From NCBI RefSeq assembly GCF_018334155.1, contig NZ_JAGXTP010000003.1, positions 310,001-374,000 of the forward strand: DNA of 64,000 nt. Direction: 5' to 3'. The DNA comes from Devosia litorisediminis. Its GTDB lineage: Bacteria; Pseudomonadota; Alphaproteobacteria; Rhizobiales; Devosiaceae. A program made the position numbers and the translations under genes. Below are positions 36,533 through 44,577 of the stretch, one piece after another. The notes beneath the pieces were generated by a model. It saw nothing but the letters and a program-made list of their open reading frames with translations. It had not been told where the DNA came from and searched no databases. The stretch's first letter is position 1. Each line of letters opens with the position of its first letter.

Positions 36533-37939
36533 ATGACCAAGGCTCGCACGCTCTACGACAAGATCTGGGATGACCATCTGGTCCAGAACAATGAGGACGG
36601 AACCTCCCTCCTCTATATCGACCGGCATCTGGTGCACGAAGTGACCAGCCCGCAGGCCTTTGAGGGGCTTCGCCTCAACAGCCGCAAGGTGCGCCACCCC
36701 GAGCGTACATTGGCCGTGGTGGATCACAACGTGCCCACCTCGGACCGCACACACGGCATCGACAATCCCGAATCCAAGCTGCAGGTCGACACGCTGGCCG
36801 AAAACGCCCGCGAGTTCGGCGTCGAGTATTTCAACGAGCTCGACAAGCGTCAGGGCATTGTCCACATCGTGGGTCCCGAACAGGGCTTTACCCTGCCCGG
36901 CATGACAATTGTATGCGGCGACAGCCATACCTCGACCCATGGCGCCTTTGGCGCGCTGGCGCACGGTATCGGCACTTCCGAAGTCGAGCACGTTCTGGCC
37001 ACCCAGACGCTCATCCAGCAGAAGGCCAAGAACATGCTGGTGCGCGTGGATGGCAAGCTGCCCCCCCACGTCACTGCCAAGGACATCATCCTGGCCATCA
37101 TCGGCGAGATCGGCACGGCTGGCGGCAATGGCCACGTCATTGAGTTCGCTGGCGAAGCCATTCAGGCCCTGTCCATGGAAGGCCGCATGACGGTCTGCAA
37201 CATGACCATTGAAGGCGGCGCCCGCGCTGGCCTGATTGCCCCCGACCAGACCACGTTTGACTACGTCCAGGGCCGCAACCGCGCGCCAACGGGCAAGGCC
37301 TGGGACATGGCGCTGGACTATTGGAAGACGCTCTACACCGATGAAGGCGCTGTCTATGACAAGGTTGTAGTGCTTGACGCTGCCAACCTGCCGCCCATCG
37401 TATCCTGGGGTTCTTCGCCTGAAGACGTCATCGCGGTAACCGGCGCAGTGCCCAATCCCGATGACATCGCCGACGAAAACAAGCGGGCCTCCAAATGGCG
37501 CGCGCTGGAATATATGGGTCTCAAACCCGGCACCAAGATCACCGACATCACCGTTGACCGCGTCTTTGTTGGCTCGTGCACCAATGGTCGTATCGAAGAT
37601 CTGCGCGCAGCAGCCAAGCTGCTCGAAGGCAAGACTGTTCACCCATCGGTCAGCGCCATGGTCGTGCCCGGCTCCGGTCTGGTCAAGGAACAGGCCGAGG
37701 CTGAAGGCCTCGACAAGATCTTCAAGGATGCCGGCTTTGACTGGCGCGAGCCCGGTTGCTCGATGTGCTTGGCCATGAACGACGACAAGCTCAAGCCGCA
37801 GGAACGCTGCGCCTCGACCTCGAACCGTAATTTCGAGGGTCGTCAGGGCTTTAAGGGGCGTACCCATCTGGTGTCCCCCACCATGGCGGTCGCCGCAGCG
37901 GTCACCGGTCACTTCGTCGACATCCGCGATTGGCAGTAA
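36533..37939 (+). CDS. leuC: 3-isopropylmalate dehydratase large subunit
   Basis: 468 residues from ATG 36533 ([17 protein letters not shown]). Aconitase-type 4Fe-4S enzyme with cysteines in [16 protein letters not shown] and [32 protein letters not shown] binds the substrate. Works with LeuD, encoded at 7.2 kb. Its last ten bases overlap the start of the zincin gene, so the two are transcribed together. Confidence 0.98.
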   Translation: MTKARTLYDKIWDDHLVQNNEDGTSLLYIDRHLVHEVTSPQAFEGLRLNSRKVRHPERTLAVVDHNVPTSDRTHGIDNPESKLQVDTLAENAREFGVEYFNELDKRQGIVHIVGPEQGFTLPGMTIVCGDSHTSTHGAFGALAHGIGTSEVEHVLATQTLIQQKAKNMLVRVDGKLPPHVTAKDIILAIIGEIGTAGGNGHVIEFAGEAIQALSMEGRMTVCNMTIEGGARAGLIAPDQTTFDYVQGRNRAPTGKAWDMALDYWKTLYTDEGAVYDKVVVLDAANLPPIVSWGSSPEDVIAVTGAVPNPDDIADENKRASKWRALEYMGLKPGTKITDITVDRVFVGSCTNGRIEDLRAAAKLLEGKTVHPSVSAMVVPGSGLVKEQAEAEGLDKIFKDAGFDWREPGCSMCLAMNDDKLKPQERCASTSNRNFEGRQGFKGRTHLVSPTMAVAAAVTGHFVDIRDWQ

Positions 37940-38358
37940 GCCACTCAGACTGGGCGGCGCGCCACGCGCCAACCCTGGACGACATTGAAGCTCTGGCGAG
38001 TCAGGCCTTGGCCGACTTGCCCGAGCCTTTCAGATCTCTGGCCGCCGATGTGACCTGCGCGGTCGCCGAATTTGCCCCGGACGACGTGCTGGCGGAGTTC
38101 GGCATGCAAAGCCCGTTCGAGCTGATGGGTCTGTTCACCGGCATCGGGCTGGCACAGGACGGGTCCACCCCACAGACCGGACAATTGCCCAATACTGTCT
38201 TCCTCTATCGTCGGGCTATTCTCGACTATTGGTCAGAGCATGACGACAATACCTTGGGAGAAGTCGTCACGCACGTGCTGATCCATGAGCTCGGACATCA
38301 TTTCGGCTTTTCCGACGACGACATGGATGCTATCGAAGCGGCAGCCGACGCTCCCTGA
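37930..38358 (+). CDS. Metallopeptidase (zincin) family protein
   Basis: 142 residues. C-terminal [18 protein letters not shown] is the HExxHxxGxxD zincin motif of the small metallopeptidase family (DUF1025). The region [12 protein letters not shown] before it also fits. The only plausible start is the TTG at 37930 inside the last codons of leuC. No signal peptide, hence cytoplasmic. Substrates unknown. Confidence 0.88.
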   Translation: MAVSHSDWAARHAPTLDDIEALASQALADLPEPFRSLAADVTCAVAEFAPDDVLAEFGMQSPFELMGLFTGIGLAQDGSTPQTGQLPNTVFLYRRAILDYWSEHDDNTLGEVVTHVLIHELGHHFGFSDDDMDAIEAAADAP

Positions 38359-38410
38359 TCCGGCTAATTTTACTTCAATTTTATTTAGATTTCTCAGTCA
38401 TGAGCCGCCA

Positions 38411-38465
38411 GTTGTTAAGGTAAACAACGGGTAAACATTGGGATTCCCCACAATATCACTATATC
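38411..38465 (+). promoter_or_regulatory. Promoter with tandem 8-base repeats before the coiled-coil gene
   Basis: GGTAAACA occurs twice, 11 bases apart (38419-38426 and 38430-38437), directly before TTGGGA (38438-38443), 16 bases, then TATATC (38460-38465). The first repeat also overlaps an inverted pair GTTGTT/AACAAC (38411-38428). Layout suits an activator bound one helical turn apart upstream of the -35 box. Lies in the A+T-rich gap 38359-38538. Confidence 0.42.
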
Positions 38466-38538
38466 TGCCAGACAACGCCTGTCGGCCTCGCAAAAGGGGA
38501 AGTCGGGCGCGTATTTCAAATGTTGTGGGAAGCAGCCA

Positions 38539-38844
38539 ATGACAACCCGAGCCAAGACCAATCTGAAGATCGTTCAGCCTGAAATTGAACAGATGGAAGC
38601 TATCATGCAGGAAGCGTCCAAGCAGACCGCGCCCATGGTGCAGCGTCTGGCCGCGCACCGCGACCGGATCGACATGGCCGTCAAGGAACTCGAAAGCGAG
38701 CGTTTTGAATTGCTGTCGCGTCGTGACCTTGTGCGCCGCCAGGCCGAAGCTGTTGAACAGGGCCTGACGATGCATATCGATGATATTGAAGCGACGATGC
38801 GCCTGTACGAAGCCGGCCTCAACTCACTCGCGACGCCTGAGTGA
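38539..38844 (+). CDS. Small coiled-coil hypothetical protein
   Basis: 101 residues, almost entirely charged helix with heptad-like spacing (VQRLAAHRDRIDMAVKELES, LLSRRDLVRRQAEAVEQGL). No signal or membrane segment. Family unknown. The gene has a plausible promoter with tandem repeats. Convergent with the next gene after 63 bases. Confidence 0.65.
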   Translation: MTTRAKTNLKIVQPEIEQMEAIMQEASKQTAPMVQRLAAHRDRIDMAVKELESERFELLSRRDLVRRQAEAVEQGLTMHIDDIEATMRLYEAGLNSLATPE

Positions 38845-38907
38845 GCCGGGCGACCTACTGGAGGCGATGAACCGCCGAAATGCGAGCCTGCCTGCTAAAG
38901 CCTGATT

Positions 38908-39210
38908 TTATTTAGACTTTTCGACAAACTCGAATTCCGCTTCATTGCCTCCAGACGGATCGTCCGACACCCGCACGGCGAGATTGTTCGCATCGAGCGC
39001 GTCGAACCACTCGTCCCAGCTGACAAGCTGAAATCCACCAATCCGGTCCGGGCCCTCATTGCCGTCCGTATTGATCTCGTACTGGCCAAAGGTCAGCTGC
39101 AGCAACGTCCGGCTGCCACTGCCATCGGGCACCTCCATCAGCATCGGGTTGCCACCGCGCGCCGCGGCCCATTCGCGAATTTCATTGCGGTCCGTCAAAG
39201 TCTTGGCCAT
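38908..39210 (-). CDS. Small hypothetical protein of the MAKTLTDRNEIREWAxxRGG type
   Basis: 100 residues. The opening MAKTLTDRNEIREWAAARGG and the central LVSWDEWFDALDANNLAV place it in a widespread small family of unknown function, sometimes mislabelled as a glucan branching enzyme in databases. No catalytic motif is visible. Divergent from rimM with a 117-base gap. Confidence 0.75.
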   Translation of the reverse strand: MAKTLTDRNEIREWAAARGGNPMLMEVPDGSGSRTLLQLTFGQYEINTDGNEGPDRIGGFQLVSWDEWFDALDANNLAVRVSDDPSGGNEAEFEFVEKSK

Positions 39211-39327
39211 TGCGTACGCTCCTTGGTGTGTGCTGTTCCAACAATCGCTTTATCTGCCGTTGGTTCCGCGGCAATTCCCAATCCGGGCGTTGCCTGCTAA
39301 GAGCACCTTAGACCGCTCGGAGCTGCC

Positions 39328-39867
39328 ATGACCACCCAGAACCCCAATCGTATCCTGCTCGGCCAGATCGGCGCCGCCCATGGCATCAAGGGCGCCGTCC
39401 GTATCGCCTCCCATACCCAGGATCCCACTGATATCGGCAGCTACGGGCCCCTTGAAACCGACCGCCCCGGGCTGACCATCACCATCTCCAAACTGCGTCT
39501 GCACAAGAATGTGGTCGTTGCTCACATCAAGGGCATCAATGACCGCAACACCGCCGAAACGCTTAATGGCGTTGGTCTTTACGTTGATCGCGCACGGCTG
39601 CCCGAGCCAGAAGATGACGAAGATTTCTACCACGCTGATCTGATCGGCCTTGAGGCCCGCATCGCCTCCGGCCAGATCATCGGACAGGTCTCCGCCATTC
39701 CCAATTTTGGCGCCGGCGACCTCATTGAAATACGCGACCCCAATAGCGGCGATACCTTCCTGTACCCCTTCACCAAGGCAGTGGTACCCACCATCCGCAT
39801 TGCCGAAGGTTTTTTGGTCATCGAAGTGCCGCTTGACGCTGAAGAGGGCGGGGAAGAACCCGATTGA
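39328..39867 (+). CDS. rimM: Ribosome maturation factor RimM
   Basis: 179 residues. N-terminal RimM barrel ([20 protein letters not shown]) and C-terminal PRC barrel ([35 protein letters not shown]). Assists 30S head assembly by binding S19. GGAG six bases before the ATG. Its TGA is overlapped by the TTG start of trmD (TTGA). It is separated from rpsP, its usual upstream partner, by 34.6 kb. Confidence 0.96.
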   Translation: MTTQNPNRILLGQIGAAHGIKGAVRIASHTQDPTDIGSYGPLETDRPGLTITISKLRLHKNVVVAHIKGINDRNTAETLNGVGLYVDRARLPEPEDDEDFYHADLIGLEARIASGQIIGQVSAIPNFGAGDLIEIRDPNSGDTFLYPFTKAVVPTIRIAEGFLVIEVPLDAEEGGEEPD

Positions 39868-40556
39868 GTTTTTCAGCCTCCATCATCACGCTGTTTCCCG
39901 AGCTGTTTCCCGGCCCGCTGGGTGCATCGGTTCTGGGGCGGGGCCTGTCCGATGGGCTCTGGTCGCTTCAGGCCACCCAATTGCGTGACTTTGCCACCGA
40001 TCGTCACCGCAGCGTCGACGCCACCCCTTCAGGTGGCGGCGCCGGCATGGTGCTCAAGCCCGATGTTTTGGCCAAGGCAATCGACACCGTGGCGCCTCAG
40101 GGCGATCCGCGTCCGCGCATCCTGATGTCCCCGCGTGGCAAGCCCCTTACCCAGAAGCGCGCGCGCGAACTGGCGCTTGGCCCTGGCGCAGTGATTGTCT
40201 GTGGTCGCTTTGAGGGCATCGACCAGCGCGTCATAGACGCCCGTGCGCTCGAGGAAATCTCCATCGGGGACTATGTGCTGGCAGGTGGCGAAGTAGCCGC
40301 CATGGTGCTGCTGGAGGCCGTTGTGCGGCTCATCCCCGGTGTGCTCGGCGGCGCTGACAGCCATGCCGATGAGAGCTTTGAGAACGGCCAACTCGAATAC
40401 CCCCAATATACCCGTCCGCAGAGCTTTGAGGGCGTCGACATCCCGCCGGTGCTGACCTCGGGTGATCACGGCAAGATTGCCAAATGGCGCGCCGAACAAA
40501 GCCTGGAGTTGACCCGCGCGCGACGGCCAGACCTTCTGGACCCGCGCAAGTCATAA
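39864..40556 (+). CDS. trmD: tRNA (guanine-N1-)-methyltransferase TrmD
   Basis: 230 residues. Makes m1G37 in tRNA and prevents frameshifting. SPOUT-fold features: the N-terminal [21 protein letters not shown] near residue 53, [13 protein letters not shown] and [14 protein letters not shown] for the knotted SAM site. TTG start is dictated by homology and overlaps the rimM stop, so trmD is translationally coupled. rplS follows after 189 bases. Confidence 0.97.
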   Translation: MSFSASIITLFPELFPGPLGASVLGRGLSDGLWSLQATQLRDFATDRHRSVDATPSGGGAGMVLKPDVLAKAIDTVAPQGDPRPRILMSPRGKPLTQKRARELALGPGAVIVCGRFEGIDQRVIDARALEEISIGDYVLAGGEVAAMVLLEAVVRLIPGVLGGADSHADESFENGQLEYPQYTRPQSFEGVDIPPVLTSGDHGKIAKWRAEQSLELTRARRPDLLDPRKS

Positions 40557-40745
40557 ACCGCACACAAACTCTAGACTCTTGGCCGGTTTTCCCCTATAGC
40601 CGCGCCACTATCCGCGTGTCGGGCTAATCGGACCTGTCACGCACCAACAAAAAGACGACCAAACTCCGTTACCAACCAAGACCGGGCGATCGGGCTGCAA
40701 GGCTCGAATAAACGCTCCTTTGAAAAGATTCAGAACGGAATCACC

Positions 40746-41312
40746 ATGTCCAGCATCATCGAACAGCTCGAAGCCGAGCAGATGGCAGCGGTCGCCGAAA
40801 AGCGCCAGCTTCCTGAATTCACCCACGGCGACACCGTCAAGGTGTGGGTCCGTATCACTGAAGGCGCCAAGGAGCGTCTGCAGGCCTATGAAGGCGTTGT
40901 CATCGCTTTCAACGGCGGCGGCCTGATGGAATCATTCACCGTGCGCAAGATTTCGTACGGCGAAGGCGTTGAGCGCGTATTCCCGCTCTACTCCCCCAAC
41001 GTGGCTTCGGTTGAAGTTCTCAAGCGCGGTAAGGTTCGTCGCGCCAAGCTGTACTACCTGCGCGATCGTCGCGGTAAATCGGCTCGTATTTTCGAATCGA
41101 CCAATTCGCGTACCAAGAAGATCCAGGATTCCGAGCGCACTGCAGCCGTTGCTGCCAAGGAAGCTCGTGAAGCCGAGAAGATCGCCGCTGCAGAGGCTTT
41201 TGCCGCTGAGCAGGCAGCCAAGGATGCCGAGGCCGCAGCAGCAGCTGCAGCCGCCGAGCAGGCCGCTGCTGCTGAAGCCGCGCCAGCCGACGCCGAGCCA
41301 AAGGCTGAATAG
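40746..41312 (+). CDS. rplS: 50S ribosomal protein L19
   Basis: 188 residues. The first 120 are canonical L19 ([55 protein letters not shown]). The last 65 form an alanine/glutamate tail much longer than in E. coli L19 (115 residues), parallel to the tail on S16. The 189-base leader suggests a separate promoter. A parS site follows at 41405. Confidence 0.97.
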   Translation: MSSIIEQLEAEQMAAVAEKRQLPEFTHGDTVKVWVRITEGAKERLQAYEGVVIAFNGGGLMESFTVRKISYGEGVERVFPLYSPNVASVEVLKRGKVRRAKLYYLRDRRGKSARIFESTNSRTKKIQDSERTAAVAAKEAREAEKIAAAEAFAAEQAAKDAEAAAAAAAAEQAAAAEAAPADAEPKAE

Positions 41313-41356
41313 GCTTTTGCCGTCAGCCGCTCAGGCTTGAGCGAACAAATTTTGCA

Positions 41357-41383
41357 AAGCCCGGCCCCGCAAGGTGTCGGGCT
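41357..41383 (+). terminator. Weak terminator after rplS
   Basis: AAGCCCG (41357-41363) with CGGGCTT (41377-41383), 13-base loop, followed by CTTGCT. Stem is good but the T-run is poor. Confidence 0.5.
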
Positions 41384-41404
41384 TCTTGCTGGCGCACTGT
41401 CACC

Positions 41405-41418
41405 GATTCACGTGAAAC
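41405..41418. other. parS site 1
   Basis: GATTCACGTGAAAC, one base off the palindromic ParB site GTTTCACGTGAAAC. Intergenic between rplS and xthA, about 7 kb from parB and the most distant of seven such sites from the putative origin. Confidence 0.82.
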
Positions 41419-41501
41419 GCTCTCGATAAGCCGCCAATTCCGGCTTTACCTCACTGCGCGCCTCCGCGATAAGAAGGCCCCGCTTGCGTCAAAGGCCCGT
41501 C

Positions 41502-42314
41502 ATGTCCGTCTCCATCGTCACCTGGAACATCAATTCGGTTCGCTTGCGCCTGCCCATGGTGCTTGATTTCATCAACCAGTATCAGCCCGATGTGTTGATG
41601 CTGCAGGAAATCAAATGCACCAATGACCAGTTTCCTGCCAAGGCCTTCGCCGATGCCGGCTATCCCCATCAGGCTGTGCATGGACAGAAGGGCTATCATG
41701 GCGTCGCCACCATCTCTAAATTCCCGCTGACCAACGTCTCCAGCCGGGTTTTCTGCGAGATTGAGGAATCACGCCACGTCTCTGCCCGCCTCGATTTCGG
41801 TCGCGGCCCGCTCACCGTGCACAATTTCTATATTCCGGCCGGCGGTGACGAGCCCGATGTCGAGATCAACCCCAAGTTTAAGCACAAGATGGGGTTCCTC
41901 AGTGAACTGACCAGCTGGTTTCAGGAGCCTGACTTTTCACGCGGTCATCTGATCGCCGGTGATTTCAACATTGCCCCGCATGAGAACGACGTCTGGAGCC
42001 ACAAACAGCTGCTCAAGGTTGTCAGCCACACCCCGCTTGAGACCGAAACGCTCGACGCCATTCTCAATGGCGGCCACGGCTGGACCGATCTGGTGCGCAA
42101 GCACCTGCCCCATGATCAAAAGCTGTATTCCTGGTGGAGCTATCGCGGCAAGGACTGGGAAGCCTCTGATCGCGGCCGTCGGCTCGACCATATCTGGTCA
42201 ACCGGTGACGTTGCCGATCACTGCATCGGGGCCGAAATCATCAAGCCGGCGCGCGGCTGGACGGAAAAGCCCAGCGACCACGTACCGGTCATCGCCCGTT
42301 TCGCCGGGGTCTAG
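41502..42314 (+). CDS. xthA: Exodeoxyribonuclease III
   Basis: 270 residues from ATG 41502 (TTG 41484 would add six). Apurinic endonuclease and 3' exonuclease of base excision repair. Motifs: TWNINSVRLR, LQEIKCTNDQFP (metal glutamate), GDFNIAPHENDVW and the C-terminal RLDHIWST and SDHVPVIA containing the catalytic histidine. Monocistronic, convergent with the cNMP gene. Confidence 0.96.
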   Translation: MSVSIVTWNINSVRLRLPMVLDFINQYQPDVLMLQEIKCTNDQFPAKAFADAGYPHQAVHGQKGYHGVATISKFPLTNVSSRVFCEIEESRHVSARLDFGRGPLTVHNFYIPAGGDEPDVEINPKFKHKMGFLSELTSWFQEPDFSRGHLIAGDFNIAPHENDVWSHKQLLKVVSHTPLETETLDAILNGGHGWTDLVRKHLPHDQKLYSWWSYRGKDWEASDRGRRLDHIWSTGDVADHCIGAEIIKPARGWTEKPSDHVPVIARFAGV

Positions 42315-42335
42315 ACAACGCGTTGATGTCTTAGA

Positions 42336-42800
42336 TTAGTCCTGGCCTGCGCGCATGCGCCGGCCCAATGGCTCCAGCGCGCCCAGATAGCTGCCCAGAT
42401 CGCGCTCGATCCGCGCCACCGCGCGTTGCGCCAGGTCCGGCGATTGCTGGACCAGCTTGAGAAAGGCCGTGCGCGGCACAAAAAGCGTCTCGCAATCGGT
42501 GACAGCGGTGAACGTGACGAGGCGCGGCTTGTCCAATATCAGCGCCATTGCCGATACCACACTGCCAGGTTCTGAGATCGCATAGGGCTTGTTGGCCCCC
42601 TTGCCTTCCGGCCTGGCCTTGAGCGTACCAGAGATCAGCACATGGGCGCCCAGCGGCGTATCGCCGGACTGGTAGATAACCGCATCGGGATCGTAGTGCC
42701 GACGTGTGCCCGCAAACGCCAACAAGCGGCGCTGCTCATCATCGCAAATATCGAAAAATTCGGCCTGCGCCAGCGCGGCGTCCGCCTCGTCCCTGATCAT
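42336..42800 (-). CDS. Cyclic-nucleotide-binding domain protein without DNA-binding domain
   Basis: 154 residues from ATG 42800. One Crp/cNMP beta-barrel: IYQSGDTPLGAHVLISGTLKA, ISEPGSVVSAMALILDKPRLVTFTAVTDCETLFVP (read as segments). The R-x-x-A-x-x phosphate-binding cassette is not typical, and no helix-turn-helix follows, so it is a stand-alone sensor or regulatory subunit. It lies 123 bases downstream of the CenR-like gene on the same strand, with a 9-base tandem repeat between. Confidence 0.8.
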   Translation of the reverse strand: MIRDEADAALAQAEFFDICDDEQRRLLAFAGTRRHYDPDAVIYQSGDTPLGAHVLISGTLKARPEGKGANKPYAISEPGSVVSAMALILDKPRLVTFTAVTDCETLFVPRTAFLKLVQQSPDLAQRAVARIERDLGSYLGALEPLGRRMRAGQD

Positions 42801-42906
42801 AAGCCCCAATCCGAATGCACTACGGCCCCGCCAAAGCGGAGCCGTTTCATCCTATAGGGCATTTTACGCGCATTTATACCCGATTTTGTGTTTGCGCCCC
42901 GCCGTC

Positions 42907-42930
42907 CACGGCTTTCACGGCTTTCACGGC
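42907..42930. repeat. 9-base tandem repeat at the end of the CenR-like gene
   Basis: Unit CACGGCTTT repeated 2.7 times (42907-42930), straddling the stop codon of the response-regulator gene (42924-42926). On the coding strand each copy contains a TGA in the same frame, giving two successive in-frame stops. Confidence 0.7.
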
Positions 42931-43607
42931 ACCAGACGGTAACCGCCCTCTTCGGTAACCAGCAAACGGGCGTTGGACGGGTCGCGCTCGATCTTCTGAC
43001 GCAGCCGGTAGATATGGGTTTCCAGCGTATGGGTGGTGACCCGGTTATTGTAGCCCCACACTTCCTTGAGCAGGATATCGCGCGACATGGTCTTGGGGCC
43101 CTGACGATACAGGAACTTCAGGATCGCTGTTTCCTTGTCGGTCAGGCGCACCTTGTTGCCGTCATTGGTCTCGAGAACCTTCGCTGACGGCTGGAAGCTG
43201 TAGGGTCCAATCGTGAAGACCACATCTTCGCTCTGGTCATGCTGGCGCAGCGCCGCATTGATGCGGGCCAACAGCACGGGAAAACGGAATGGCTTGGTCA
43301 GATAGTCATTGGCGCCCGAATCCAGCCCACGAATCTGGTCGGCATCGCTATCATGGCCGGTCAGCATCAGAATCGGGCTGTTATAACCCTCTGCGCGCAG
43401 GACCTTGACGGCTTCACGGCCATCCATGTCGGGCAGTCCGACATCGAGAATGGTAAGGTCAATATTGTTTTCGCGCGTCGACTTGAGCGCATCATTGGCC
43501 GTTTCGGCCTGCAGGATCTCAAAATCCGGGAGCGTTTCGAGCTGCTCGACCAGGGTTTGACGCAGGTCCGCATCATCGTCCACTAGCAGAATGCGTCGCT
43601 TGTTCAT
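42924..43607 (-). CDS. cenR: OmpR-family response regulator, probably CenR
   Basis: 227 residues from ATG 43607 (MNKRRILLVDDDADLRQ). Receiver domain with the acidic pair DDD near residue 11, phospho-aspartate in LTILDVGLPDMDG, and the conserved lysine in YLTKPFR; winged-helix output domain ending HIYRLRQKIERD, then GGYRLVP. No kinase is adjacent. In Caulobacter the orphan essential envelope regulator CenR lies a few genes from the leuS-holA-parB end of the origin region, the same neighbourhood as here. Family certain; CenR identity rests on synteny and is moderate. Confidence 0.9.
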   Translation of the reverse strand: MNKRRILLVDDDADLRQTLVEQLETLPDFEILQAETANDALKSTRENNIDLTILDVGLPDMDGREAVKVLRAEGYNSPILMLTGHDSDADQIRGLDSGANDYLTKPFRFPVLLARINAALRQHDQSEDVVFTIGPYSFQPSAKVLETNDGNKVRLTDKETAILKFLYRQGPKTMSRDILLKEVWGYNNRVTTHTLETHIYRLRQKIERDPSNARLLVTEEGGYRLVP

Positions 43608-43763
43608 TGTTTTCTCCGGTCTTTTTGCGTCGACCTGCCCAACGGTCACAATATTGCGACCGGTTTTTGGCCTGCCAATCACAACGGCGTTATCCTGAAC
43701 AACAACGTGCCCGCCCCCGGAGAAGTTGCAGGCAATCAGCCGGTAATGACAATATTTCTTGGC

Positions 43764-44447
43764 TCAGGCCTCAATTATCGTGGGCCGGTGACCAAACAAA
43801 GCCGATCCCACCCGCACATGGGTTGCCCCCATACCGATGCCAACCTCGAAATCGCCACTCATGCCCATAGACAGCTGACTGACACCCGCCGCCTGTCCCA
43901 ACGCTACCATCTGGGCGAAATAGGGGCCGGGGGGCACGCCGTCGGGGGGAATGCACATCAGCCCGACAATGTTAAGCCCGTGCTCGTCCCGGCAGCGCTG
44001 CACGAACCCAGCTGCCTCAGCGGGCGCAACGCCGGCCTTTTGCTCTTCAAGCCCGATATTGACCTGCACAAAGCACGGCAATTGTCGTCCCGCGCGGTCC
44101 ATTTCTTCCGCCAGAACGCCGGCCAGCTTGTTACGATCAACTGTTTCAATCACATCGAACAGCGCCACCGCCTCGCGCGCCTTGTTGGTCTGCAATGGGC
44201 CGATCAGGTGCAGCTCGACATCACTGAAGCGCTCACGCAGCCCTGGCCATTTCTGACTGGCTTCCTGCACCCGGTTCTCGCCGAAAACCCGCTGTCCAGC
44301 TTCCAGAAAAGGCGCAATTGCCTCGGCGGGGAAGGTCTTGGATACCGCGACCAGCGTCACCCGATCAGGCGGCGGTCCGAAGCGGTCTTTGGCCTTTGCG
44401 ATCCGCTCATTGATCGCGGCGAGATTGCTGGCGGCACTGGCTTCCAT
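43764..44447 (-). CDS. PLP homeostasis protein YggS/PLPBP
   Basis: 227 residues from ATG 44447; the open frame upstream (to 44558) is not conserved and lies opposite the leuS promoter. Alanine-racemase-like barrel with the PLP lysine in VTLVAVSKTFPAEAI, FGENRVQEASQKWP, LHLIGPLQTNKAREAV and LSMGMSGDFEVGIGMGATHVRVGSALFG. Buffers pyridoxal phosphate and affects amino acid pools. Divergent from leuS. Confidence 0.95.
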   Translation of the reverse strand: MEASAASNLAAINERIAKAKDRFGPPPDRVTLVAVSKTFPAEAIAPFLEAGQRVFGENRVQEASQKWPGLRERFSDVELHLIGPLQTNKAREAVALFDVIETVDRNKLAGVLAEEMDRAGRQLPCFVQVNIGLEEQKAGVAPAEAAGFVQRCRDEHGLNIVGLMCIPPDGVPPGPYFAQMVALGQAAGVSQLSMGMSGDFEVGIGMGATHVRVGSALFGHRPTIIEA

Positions 44448-44577
44448 GCTTTCGCCCTGTTCCTGTTGACCTAGCGGGGTATTTCTGGTGATGGTCCGGT
44501 AGACAAAATCCCCCATAAACGCAAGCCGCTCTGGACCTTCCAGCGTGCATTGCGACATTCACCCGAGGACGAGCCAA

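Noticed and set aside
36440..37972. 510-codon open frame antisense to leuC
   Set aside because: leuC is complete on the plus strand; the antisense product is low in recognisable motifs and histidine/glycine-rich, as expected for a shadow.
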